Assembly: GCA_963281255.1 (NCBI GenBank)
Contig: OY725503.1
Span: 248,001-312,000 of the forward strand
Length of the DNA: 64,000 bases
Reading direction: 5' to 3'
Origin: Aphrocallistes beatrix
Taxonomy: Eukaryota; Porifera; Hexactinellida; Sceptrulophora; Aphrocallistidae
The notes under the pieces were generated by a model. The model saw only the letters and a list, made by a program, of their open reading frames with translations, did no database searches and was not told the origin of the DNA. Position numbers and translations under genes: made by a program. Shown piece after piece: positions 54,133 to 64,000 of this stretch. Each line of letters begins with the position of its first letter. Positions within the stretch are counted from its first letter, which is position 1.

Positions 54133-54885
54133 TCAATCCGTGTAGCTAAAAGGGATAGGACTGAACACATATTCGTAATTATCATAGTATAATTCATTGG
54201 TTACAGCAAACAGTTCTTGCTCAAAGTCTCTCTCAACCAATCGATGCTGAGATGGATGATTCAGTTGGTGAGTTGGTTGTATGCTCGACCCAAAATTACA
54301 AGGTGGTGGCTGGAAGTTAGAATGATAATCAGGCAATAGGGGTACGAGTGGAACGCCCCTGTTAAGTTGAGTAGGTGCAGATTGGTGAGTGTTCTCTACA
54401 GACGGAGCAGTCACCGGTCTTTGCTTGGGTATGCATACTTTGATGAAATCGCTCTTTCGCTTGCTTAGTTGCTCCATGTATCTCTTTCGATGAGTGTCTA
54501 ATGTCTCGTATCGAAGTTCCTTGAATCCCCCACTAGCTCTACCCTTAGCTCCTCCAAGCTGTCTCTCTAACCGATGTTGCTCGCTTCTCGCAAGTTTAAT
54601 GAATCTTGACAGTTTTACCAGCAAAGTTTGTCTTTTCAGTTTTCCAAACCTTTCTCTCTGTGTCTCACTCATTTCTCCATGTAACAGCTGACTGCAGTCA
54701 AAGATGACATTGATGTTAGAGGTTATAAACCATTCATTTTCGAATTGTCTCATCAAATCGTTTTTGTTTATCTTCGTAACATTGGGATTTATTTGTTTAA
54801 GTTTTTCTAAAATTTTCTTCCATTTGAAGAAAGAATGCCTATCTATGTATTCTTCAACTTTTTTGGGATCTAAAGTGTATTGCAT
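54133..54885 (-). CDS. Orphan nested-family protein G
   Basis: This gene encodes 250 residues from ATG 54885, chosen because it gives the MQY-start seen in C and lies downstream of the TATA box; an upstream open extension contains the box itself. It is close to C over the whole length: Asn-Glu-Trp-Phe-Ile, Phe-Asp-Cys, Gly-Ala-Lys-Gly-Arg-Ala-Ser, Gln-Leu-Ser-Lys-Arg-Lys-Ser-Asp-Phe, then a Pro/Gln/Asn-rich middle and a Tyr-Glu-Tyr-Val-Phe-Ser-Pro tail. It is the last family member before CFAP47 exon 2. Its function is unknown. Confidence 0.75.
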   Translation of the reverse strand: MQYTLDPKKVEEYIDRHSFFKWKKILEKLKQINPNVTKINKNDLMRQFENEWFITSNINVIFDCSQLLHGEMSETQRERFGKLKRQTLLVKLSRFIKLARSEQHRLERQLGGAKGRASGGFKELRYETLDTHRKRYMEQLSKRKSDFIKVCIPKQRPVTAPSVENTHQSAPTQLNRGVPLVPLLPDYHSNFQPPPCNFGSSIQPTHQLNHPSQHRLVERDFEQELFAVTNELYYDNYEYVFSPIPFSYTD

Positions 54886-54937
54886 TGTTATTTTCAGTTT
54901 CAGATTTTTTAGCGACATTGAGATGTACTTTAAGTAA

Positions 54938-54945
54938 TATTTATA
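54938..54945 (-). promoter_or_regulatory. TATA box of orphan gene G
   Basis: TATAAATA 53-60 bp upstream of ATG 54885; an ATG at 54918 would lie at or before the expected transcription start. Confidence 0.6.
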
Positions 54946-55803
54946 GCTCTGAAATGCAACAACACAACCAAACAATGATCAATTATAGATTCAAACATTT
55001 TGACAAAGTAGTAGAATTGTTACAAATAAGTGCTTTATCCTTTTTTCTTGTGGGATTTTGTTGGGTAAGAGTTCTCATTCTTATCTGATTTTGTTTTAAA
55101 TTGTAATTAGTTTATCTCAATAAGTTTTCCAACTATTAAATAATGTTGTTCCATCGTATTAATGTGGTCACATTTGTAAGTTGTTGAATGTGAGTACTAT
55201 TGTGTAGTATTTGCAACGGTACCACGGCCACTTCCCATCTCAACCAAGGTGGTTGGAAAATATTTATGTTGGTAGCTGAATAAGTTTAAGATCTGCCTTG
55301 GTTAAAGCTTGTCATTACAGCTGCTTGTTAGTTGAAAAGACTTTTTCTACAATATGAATCTCTACAAATGAAAGATTATCATTAGTTAAACCTTGATATC
55401 TCTGTGGACCACTAAGGGGTCCATGGACCCCAGGTTGGGCACCACTGTTTCATCCCTTAGGGAGGAAAATACATGTAAATCACTCCGTTTAATACGAATC
55501 CCGGATAATACGAACAGATTTCGGCCATCCCTGGTATATAAATCTATAAACTTTAACTTTAACTTTCGTATTAACGAGATCCACTGTACACTCAAATACC
55601 CGACTACTGCATTTCTCCATACTAGTAGAATTATATCTTAAATTTGACGAGGGGTCTAAGGTATAAATAGAAATGACCCCACTTTCAATTAACTTTCACT
55701 TTCAATTCAACATTCCACGGCAACATTTAAGTTGCTTTGGCAGTCGAATCTGGGCTACACTATTATAGCTTTTGTGACAAAGTTTTATCCATTCTATTTA
55801 TAG
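54946..55803. other. Right end of CFAP47 intron 1
   Basis: Upstream DNA of orphan gene G (compare 43520-44060) and a hAT-like right-end fragment at about 55402-55447. A pyrimidine-rich stretch precedes the TATAG acceptor at 55799-55803. Confidence 0.55.
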
Positions 55804-58800
55804 GTACCTTGTTTTGGTCATCCACCCAAACCGGAACTATTTCTGGAAGGAATTTCACACCTCTCATTCGGAGAGTGTCTGGCTAATGGAGAGTTGTTGA
55901 CACGGACGTTCAGAATTCGAAACTCAGGTGGTCTCCCAGCTATTTTTAGTCTCGACACTAAAATGTGTCCTTCTAGTCTAAAAATAGAACCAAATACTGG
56001 AAGAATAGAACCGAGTGAGTCGAAGGAATTCTTTCTAAATCTAATCGCGAAAGAACCAATCAATTTCGAGTGTCAGATAGAATTTATTTTAGAAGATTGT
56101 AGCGACACTTTTTCAGTTCCAGTTAGTGGCAGGATTATGGCGCGAGAACTGACACTTCTCTCTTTTGGAAAGAAAATCGAGGAAGAAGTGATAAAAATAG
56201 ATTTTGGAGACGCTTATTATGCTACTTCAGTATGCCACTCTGCCACTTTATATAACAACTGCCCCACCACTACGAACTTTGTGGTAATCCTAGCGTCTGA
56301 CAAACACGGAAGTGGCATAAATGTGTCACGATTCGACAGCCCTGCTGCCTTATTGGCCACCTCTCAAACCGGTTACCCGCCTAATTTAGAACACGGACAA
56401 TCACTGCCACATTCACACCTCATCGCAGTGCATCCAAACCAAGGAGTCCTAGAACCATTTGAGAAGCGAAAAGTGTCATTCGTTTTCACACCTAAGTTTA
56501 CCCCATACCATCAAGGTTGGCAGCACAACAGAGAGAATCCATACACCAGAGAATACACAATGTGTATGCATATCATTCCGGCTAACCCGTCGCTAACGAC
56601 TGAACATGAAGGCCGATTGGTTGAGGTAGCAGTGAGAGCGGTGGGACAGCCAGTCGAATTGGAACTAAAGGAGGCGATATTGGAACTAGGTCTCTGTGAG
56701 GTGAATAAACCGCGATCAGTGCAAACCGAACTGACCAATCAATCGCGAGTGTTACCCATTCAGTTCCGTATTCCGCATGTGACTAACTTAGTTGTGACAC
56801 CTTCAAGTGGCAAACTGGAACCAAACTCCTCAGTTCCAATTAAAGTGACATTTACCGCGACTTCAGTTGGAAAAATTGAGAAAAATCTAAAAATAAACGC
56901 AATTGGAACTTGCAAGCAAACGCCAATGGCTAAATTTGAGTCTAAAATTATCCACAAACTGTTGCTAAAAGTGACCGCGAGTTGTAGAATGTCTCCGAAA
57001 CCCTTCACACCTATTGGTCCACAAATAACGACACCAAATGACCTCCCACGCTCAATCAAACCACACGATAGGACAATTGAAATGGTAACACAATTCACTT
57101 CACAGAAACGACACACATACATCGATAGCGATTATACCATGACAACAGAGGAAATATGTGAAAAGAAAATGCATAAAAATAGATATGTCACATTCCTGCG
57201 TGAATCACAGACAAGGCGTGAAGATTTGGCGCGTGATTTGAACAGCAAGAAGTTTATTAACACCCAAGATTTAGGGATTGTGCCACTTAGTGGCATCTCC
57301 CCGCCTGATTTGAGACCACCCAAAGCGACAGAATTCATTCCCAAACCGACACCAATTCAGACAATTGGAACTGAAACGGAGATAACCTCGATACGAACCA
57401 TCTTTCTTGACGAATCAGAATTGCTCACAGCTCCTATCACCTCACAGCAGAAGAAGAGTGTTAAAATCCCTTTAACACCTCAAGAGTTAATTTCTGTAAA
57501 AGTGTCACCGACAAAAATAGACTTTGGCGAAGTGGCAGTGAGTTCACACCTTCAAAAACAGGTGTCAATCATTAACTATACAGAGAAAGTGTTGATGTTT
57601 TCTGTAATCGGTGATGAATATTTTTCGTACCCGCCTAATAACCTACTCGTCCCTGGCCAATCAGAAACGACTCTATCTTTAGAATTTCACACCTCTAAAC
57701 CAGGATTCTACGAGCATAGCATCTCGTATACTATAAATAGCCAAAATAAAAACCACTTTCTTTTAACTGCAAAATCAGTGGAACCCTATTTGAACCTATT
57801 AACTGACTCTATCACCTTAACTCCCCCACTCTATAGCTCTATCTCTACTGGATTAAGACACAGCTTCTCATTGGTCAATCCTTTGAATACACCCATCGAG
57901 TTCTACTGGGAAATTGTGTCGCTTGAAAAGTGTGAAGTGGCAGATTACACCATCTACCCAAGTGTTGGAATTGTCCCGCCTTTTGGTGAACTACAATGTG
58001 AGGCAATTTGTGCGCCAAATTTTTCAACACCTGAAATTGTAACGGCAAACGTCTACGTCAATGAAGGACAAAAGTCCACAATGTCACTAAAATTAGACAC
58101 AGGTATACATGAATGTGTATTTTTAGAACGACGCGTGTTATTCGGTGACATTCCAATCAGCATAAAATGTAGTCAAGAATGTCATGTGTATAATTCAGGG
58201 CCTAGCAACGCCTATTACAAATTAGACGCGAAGTTGGCACACTTAGGAATGTCTGTGTCGCCTTCAAGTGGAGTTGTACCAGCTGGTGGCGTTTTGAAAC
58301 TAAACATCGAAATTTGCCCTCCCAAATCTGGAAAATTCGACGTTCCAATAATTCTGAGATTCAAGCAGGGCTCTACCATTTCAATCCGCGCCTCTGGGAA
58401 TGTCATTAAACCCATTGTCGACACTGATGTGCCACTTTTCAAGTTTGGAGGTGTTTATTGTGGCGCCAAAGGTGTCCTTCCTTTCGCCCTCACCAACAAA
58501 TCAGCTGTTCTGGCCAGGCTAACATTCGATTTTATCGACCACAAAGATTTTTCTGTCTCTCCAGCGAAAAGTTCTGAAAAGTCACTTTTTAACACTCAAC
58601 CACATTTGCCTCCAAATGTGTTCACAGTTGATGTGCCACCAAATTCCACTTTGAAAGCCAAGCTTCTTTTCACACCTCTACAAGTGGCCTCTTACGATTT
58701 CGTTGTGCCAGTTTTCGTGAATTCGGAATTAGCTTCAACTCCACCATCCTCTCCTTGGCCGCCATCCGCAAATGAATCTCAAACTTTTTATCTACCTAAA

Positions 58801-61800
58801 ATTCCTGACATTCCAACACCATCACGGCGTATCCTAGCAACATCTCTTGAGGCCCCTTTACTCCTTTCCACTTCGGAAATTGCATTTATGGAACCGGAAG
58901 TATTTTTAGATACAACAGTGGTCCCAACGAATTATAAACAATTCCATCTGACGAATGTATCCAATCGGAATGTCGAGTTTCTAGCCCAAATAAAAAAATC
59001 CAAAAATGTTGAGAGTTCTGTTTTTAACTTATTTGACACATCCATGATGCCACTTGATGCCACCAAACCATTCAAAACCGCACCAAACGAAACTACAACG
59101 ATTCTGATTTCATTTTCGCCGTTTAACCTAGCAACTTTCAAGTCTCAATTGGCTATTTTTATAACAGACGACACAATGAGACCATTCGCCACTGTGCCAC
59201 TTTTCGGAGAAGTTGTCGCCCCACGTATCACCATCGAACCACCAGAACTAGTCCTAACAAACGTACCATTGGATGTTTCCATACGCCATACCGTCACATG
59301 CAAATTGATTGGCTACTCAACGAAAGACTCTCTATATTGCAAATTACCATTACTTCCAAAAGGTGTCAAAATATCTATACCTGATATGACACCACATGAC
59401 GACCCGAGCCACTTTAAAATCGCGAATATTGAACCGTGCTTCGAAAGATTCGACCACATTTCTCTCACATTTACAGTTCACAGTAACGAATCTTGTTGCT
59501 TGAAAGAAGAAATCGTTTTCAGTGACACCCAAGGAAACCAGACCTCTATTCCTCTTTACCTGTCGATTGAGAATTGTGTATTTAGCCTTTACCAATTCTT
59601 CGCCACTCAAACCTTATCCAATAACTTCGAGATCGATTCTATTTCCGGTGTGCCACATTTCAATCCACCACAGGAACCACGTCCCATTTCACCTTCAAAT
59701 AGCTCCATAATGGCTTCAAACATTTCAACCCTCTTTGGTCGATTTGAAAGCAGTTTGACAAACCTAGACACTCTCTTTCTGACAGATGTGAGATCAGCTG
59801 TTTGTCGTTGGCTCACCTACCATGGATGGCCGAAACATTATTTCCCAATTCCTTCTCCCACACACCTAGGAACCAGGGATTGTTCGACTGGTCCTTTTGC
59901 TCTCTCGATTGGAAAATATCGATCGAAAGGGATTTTGGAAATTGTTCAACACCTTTGGGGTAAAGCCATCCCAGATGTTCCAGTCAACACCTTGATCCAT
60001 TATCCTGAAAACGAGCGAATCGTTTACAAGTATCAAATGTTCACAGCCATTCTAGCTGTGTTACAAGTTCATGGCGCCCATTTACCTCACGTATCACCTG
60101 AACATTTATTAGTTCCAGAAGATCACACCTTTTGGTTCCAAAAGGTTCATGGACGTGAACCAGAAAGTTACGATTTGGAAATATTTTCTGCCAAATCTGA
60201 TCGAGCTTGGATCGATATTCTCTTGCAAACAATAAAAGTTTTTGTTTTGGTCAAAGTGTCAATCAATCCTATTTTCGCCGACAAAACAAGTAATGTTTAC
60301 TCTAAACAAGAACTTACAATCCTTGCTTGGCTAAACAACAATTTCCAGAAAAACAAACACCTCCTTATTGACATGATGGGTGATGAGATTGTTGACAGAA
60401 AAGTGACAAATTTCGATCTAGATTTGATGGATGGAATCGTTCTAGGATGCACACTTCTGAATTATCTTCCACATTTGAAAGAGACACATCTGAATAGATT
60501 TTATTTACAGCCACTAACACCAGAACATTGTCTGCACAACGCAAGTAAGATATTTGAGAGTTTCCAGAGTATTTCTCTCGACTTTGATGTCACAGTTAAT
60601 GACATCATTCTACCCAATCCAGTGTTTATGTTGCTATTGTGCATCCATCTTTTCTTACGCCTCCCTTCCTATTGGCCGAATAAGGAGATTTTCTTTGAGG
60701 GGACTTTATCAGGGAATTGTACCCCTACGACTTATGAGTTAAAAATAGAAAACCCATCTCCCAAGACGCTGGTATACAATGCGTTTATTAAAGGATTTGA
60801 AAGTGAATTTTTCACACTTCCAAAAGGGGCATCGATAAAGGTACCACCAAAGGACACTGTCTTTTTGCCCGTTTCTTATCAAAACCGGTTTTTGTCTGAG
60901 AAAAGAGCGCTTTTGCTCTTAATCGGCGATTCTTCCACCAATCCTGGCTCTGTTTTATCTTTTAATCTGATTGGAAAGGTGTCGAATATAATCCCTCTGA
61001 AAATATTGAAAATAAAATCCTTGCTCTATCAACAACAAGTGCTGTCTGTTCCAATCGATAGGATGGGAAGTGGAACTTTTGAAATTCAGGTTTTCGAAGC
61101 GGATCGTAGTTTGTATCCAGATAAACAAACAAATAAACAAATTCCACTTGAATTGTTTGATCACTCTACAGAAAAGCAAGTGAATTTATTTCATCCAGAA
61201 AGCAATAAGATAACTCTTCACTCCAAAAACCCTTCTTCTCTCCAACTCACTTTTATTCCTTTCTACCAAGGCCCGAGATATTGCATTCTCCTTTTCACCA
61301 ACTTTGAATCTGATCAATTTGTTGTGGCAATCGATAGTCATACCTCCCTGCCACTCCCAACACCTGTGCCATTCGAGAAAGCGACACATTCCAAACGTAT
61401 TTCGACATCTCAAGCGAGCGCTTTTGGAATTTCTGAAACCAACGAGGATACATTTTTGATAAAATGTGCGATTAATGACGAAATTAGCGAAAGTTTAGTT
61501 GTTTCTGCTGAGAATGTGTCTTTGGAGGAAGCTCTCTACTCTTTAGCGCGACACAATATGGCGCCAGATGAGTTTAAATATAGAATGCTGACAGGTTCAA
61601 TGTCTCAAGCCACTCTTAATATAGCCACACGTGTTCTTAATATAGCTACACAACCAACTAAAACCGATCTCGTTTCCAAAGAGCCTCGAATGACTTTTTC
61701 AATCTCGACTAATTCGGATAATTTTATTTTTCCTCCAGAAGTTACTCTAGAACCAGCGAGTTGGGTTCAAATTCCGTTCCGTTTCAAATCGAGTGAACCA

Positions 61801-64000
61801 GGACAGTTTAGGAGTCGTGTGGTTTTGAAAAATTCACACGAAACTCGTGTGTACCTAATTTTAGCTCTTGTAGTCCCATCTGAAAGCCATCCTATCATTG
61901 AAATGGAGTGCCCCGCCTTGAAAAATGTTACTCAGAAAATCCCAGTTTTAAACCCATCTAAAAAAGAGTGGCATTTGGATGTCGCCGTGCGAGGAATCGG
62001 GTTTTCAGGTTCGAATGTGTTTGTAATTAAAGCTTTGGAAAGTGGTTCATTTTCGCTGAATTTCCGACCAACCATTCCTGGCAACTTTAAAGGCGAAGTC
62101 ATCATGATCAATCGTGAAACTGGGACTGAACATCATTTTGAGGTTCTGGGTCGATCTTTAGTTCCGGAATCGATGGGAGAGTTGGTGGTATTGTGTCGCG
62201 TTGGTGAGCCACAAACCTGTGCCATATCTGTGCCCAACTATTCAGAACGAACAGCCAATTTCACTGCCACCACTAATCTTCAGTTTTCATCTGGACACAA
62301 TGCATTCAGTGTTGACCCCAATAGTGTCACAACTTATGAATTACTACTAACACCTTTTCAGAGAGGGACATATACTGGGACCATCGTTTTCGAAGCGGAT
62401 GCTCCTCTTGGACATGTGTCACCTAGGTTTGGGAATGTAGACCACCCAGATGGTGTGTCACACCGAGTTTGGTACACTATAAAGGTGTTTGTGAGTCCAG
62501 GACCACCTTGCGACACAATTGCAATTAGTAAGCCACTTTTCAGTAAAAACTTGATCGCCATCAAATTGAAAAATCCACACAAAACGAATGTCTTCTCTGC
62601 CAAAGTGAATATCGATGGAGAAGGGTTGACAGGACCATTAGGTGTGAAGATTGAACCTGGGGAGCAAACAGTTTTGAATCTCACCTTTTCTCCAATCAGA
62701 ACTGGGAGACAGGAAGCTAGTGTAGTCGTAACTGAAACTGAAACTGAAACTACAGGTGATGAGATTTGGTATCAGTTGGAACTTACTGGCACAGATCCAG
62801 AACCAATCATTTGTCCAACTTTGGAAAGCCCACTTGGTCAAGAAGCGACACATAGTGTCGTGCTGCACAACCCACTCGACATCACTACCCGCTACGAATG
62901 GCGATTGAACCAGTTGGACAATTTTTATGTCTTCAACCAACCACAAACCATCTCTGTGCCACCTCAGAATGAGTTGGAGGTTCAAGTGAGGTTCAAACCC
63001 TCAACTTTGGGAGGTGTTGGACACTCTGCCACTCTTGCATTTGAGTCGAAAGACCTTGGGACACTTTTCTACCACTTGAAAGGTGTCGGTTTGGCGCCTG
63101 GTGAATTGGATTCAGTTCATGTCTATTCTGAAATTGGTTTAAACGCAGCTAAAATTATCCATTTTAAAAACCCAACGAATTCAGATTTATTGGTCGACGT
63201 GAGTTTACCATTAGAGGCAAAGGACACTATGGATCTACTGCTCAAAGATCCCAACCGCATTCCAATTACACCCTTTGGTAACCTAGACATTCCAATATGC
63301 TTCACACCATCAGAAATGACTCATGTGTTGCATGTTCTAAATATAAATGCGAAGTGTGATTTTACAGAAGATCTCCTTATATGGTCATACCCCATTCACG
63401 GACATCCTACCTGCGAAACTCACCAACAATCCAATGCCCCCATCCTCCAATCAGCTTCCAGAGTCCGTACAGAGGTGTGTCTCATCCTGAGACCTGACAA
63501 AAATGTGTCGCAAGTGGGCGTATTCACCTCAGCTCCAACTACGACACATCAGAAAATCAACGAATCACGTAAGCAAGTTGAAAATGTGAAGTTCAGACTA
63601 ACTACGTACAAAAAGGCCACCAATGAATTCAAAACTTTTTTGGAAAGATGTTTGGGTGTGAAATTCATTGGTGCATATCAAGGTGTTGGATCGGACACAA
63701 ACCTTGCTTTCGAGCTAGTATTCTACCCGTATAAAGGTGTGAAAGGAAAGTGTCTCTTTGAAGTGGAGTTTGAAGGCTGTCTGTGGCAGATTATTCTCAA
63801 ACTACATTCGACCCAACCAAATCCAGATGACGTCATCACAATCAAAGCTAAACAAATAGGCGGGAAACCAACCTCCGTGAATTTCAATCTCAACTCTGGT
63901 TGCGACGAAGCGAAATCTTTCACCGCTCACCTTGACGCCAACACAGACCCCGCCTTCAATGTAACACCTTTAAGAGGTGTTTTACCCGCCAAAGGTGCCA
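55804..64000 (+). CDS. CFAP47: CFAP47, exon 2 (open to the window end)
   Basis: This exon is open for 2,732 codons without a stop and runs past the right edge; with exon 1, 2,836 residues are visible. CFAP47 is needed for the central apparatus of motile cilia and sperm flagella. The protein has many beta-rich ASH/MSP-like domains on both sides of a calponin-homology region at residues about 1565-1725 (about 60181-60690). That region includes Asp-Ile-Leu-Leu-Gln, Leu-Ala-Trp-Leu-Asn, Asn-Phe-Asp-x-Asp-Leu-x-Asp-Gly, Tyr-Leu-Pro and Leu-Pro-Ser-Tyr-Trp, in the order known from vertebrate CFAP47. The vertebrate protein is about 3,190 residues, so roughly 350 may lie beyond the window. An 8-kb uninterrupted exon is unusual for this gene. 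Confidence 0.88.

Larger units (their letters stand above)
31027..55803 (+). other. CFAP47 intron 1 (24.8 kb) with a nested antisense gene array
   Basis: It is bounded by GTAAGA at 31027 and TATAG at 55799-55803. It contains the minus-strand orphan gene family (34676-54885), Helitron-like, hAT-like, mariner and Tc1 elements, and large inverted repeats. No plus-strand CFAP47-like exon was noticed inside it, but a short exon could be missed. Confidence 0.7.

Noticed and set aside
54886-54975. Upstream start for orphan gene G at 54975
   Set aside because: This extension contains the TATA box, and sibling C starts at the equivalent of 54885.

Overview
This is a 64-kb window of AT-rich eukaryotic nuclear DNA. 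The genes have GT-AG introns, TATA boxes and a standard stop-codon code, and the proteins are animal-type: an ACK-family tyrosine kinase, ATG4, an RNF114/125-type RING protein, TRIM-like coiled-coil/NHL proteins and CFAP47 of motile cilia. The source is therefore an invertebrate animal. Mostly intron-poor genes, very large exons and a large NHL family would suit an early-branching lineage such as a sponge, but that is only a guess.

Left part (1-22.8 kb, genes on the minus strand). The 5' end of an ACK/TNK-type non-receptor tyrosine kinase gene (SAM-like exon, then the start of the kinase domain) lies at the left edge. It is followed by a tandem array of six intronless genes for coiled-coil plus six-NHL-repeat proteins. 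Their coiled coils are nearly identical and their propellers are more diverged. The array grew by duplication between ACK and ATG4: broken pieces of both flanking genes are fused together inside it. One copy has a premature stop and another has a frameshifted tail.

Middle part (22.8-30.7 kb). A four-exon ATG4 autophagy protease (minus strand, 689 residues, polyglutamine linker inside the protease domain) carries in its third intron a same-strand intronless PLCXD-like gene that has lost both catalytic histidines. ATG4 is divergent from a two-exon RNF114-like E3 ligase on the plus strand.

Right part (30.7-64 kb). CFAP47 (plus strand) starts at 30715 with a 312-bp exon, then has a 24.8-kb first intron, then a second exon open for at least 8.2 kb to the window end. 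The intron holds a minus-strand array of an unrecognised intronless gene family: six full or nearly full copies, one copy with an early stop and one fragment. Each intact promoter that I checked has a TATA box 31-92 bp upstream of the ATG. The proteins share a basic N-terminal domain, a Pro/Gln/Asn-rich middle and a short acidic-aromatic C-terminal tail. One member is an in-frame chimera of two subtypes. I regard this nested orphan family as the most novel item here.

Mobile DNA fills the gaps. It includes Helitron-like elements that insert between A and T and end in CTTG, several TA-flanked pogo/Tigger-like MITEs, hAT-like MITEs with exact 8-bp target duplications and visible empty sites, a broken mariner, a broken Tc1-like DD37E element, and large inverted repeats. 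Because the region is full of duplications, filled and empty sites can be compared within the window itself.
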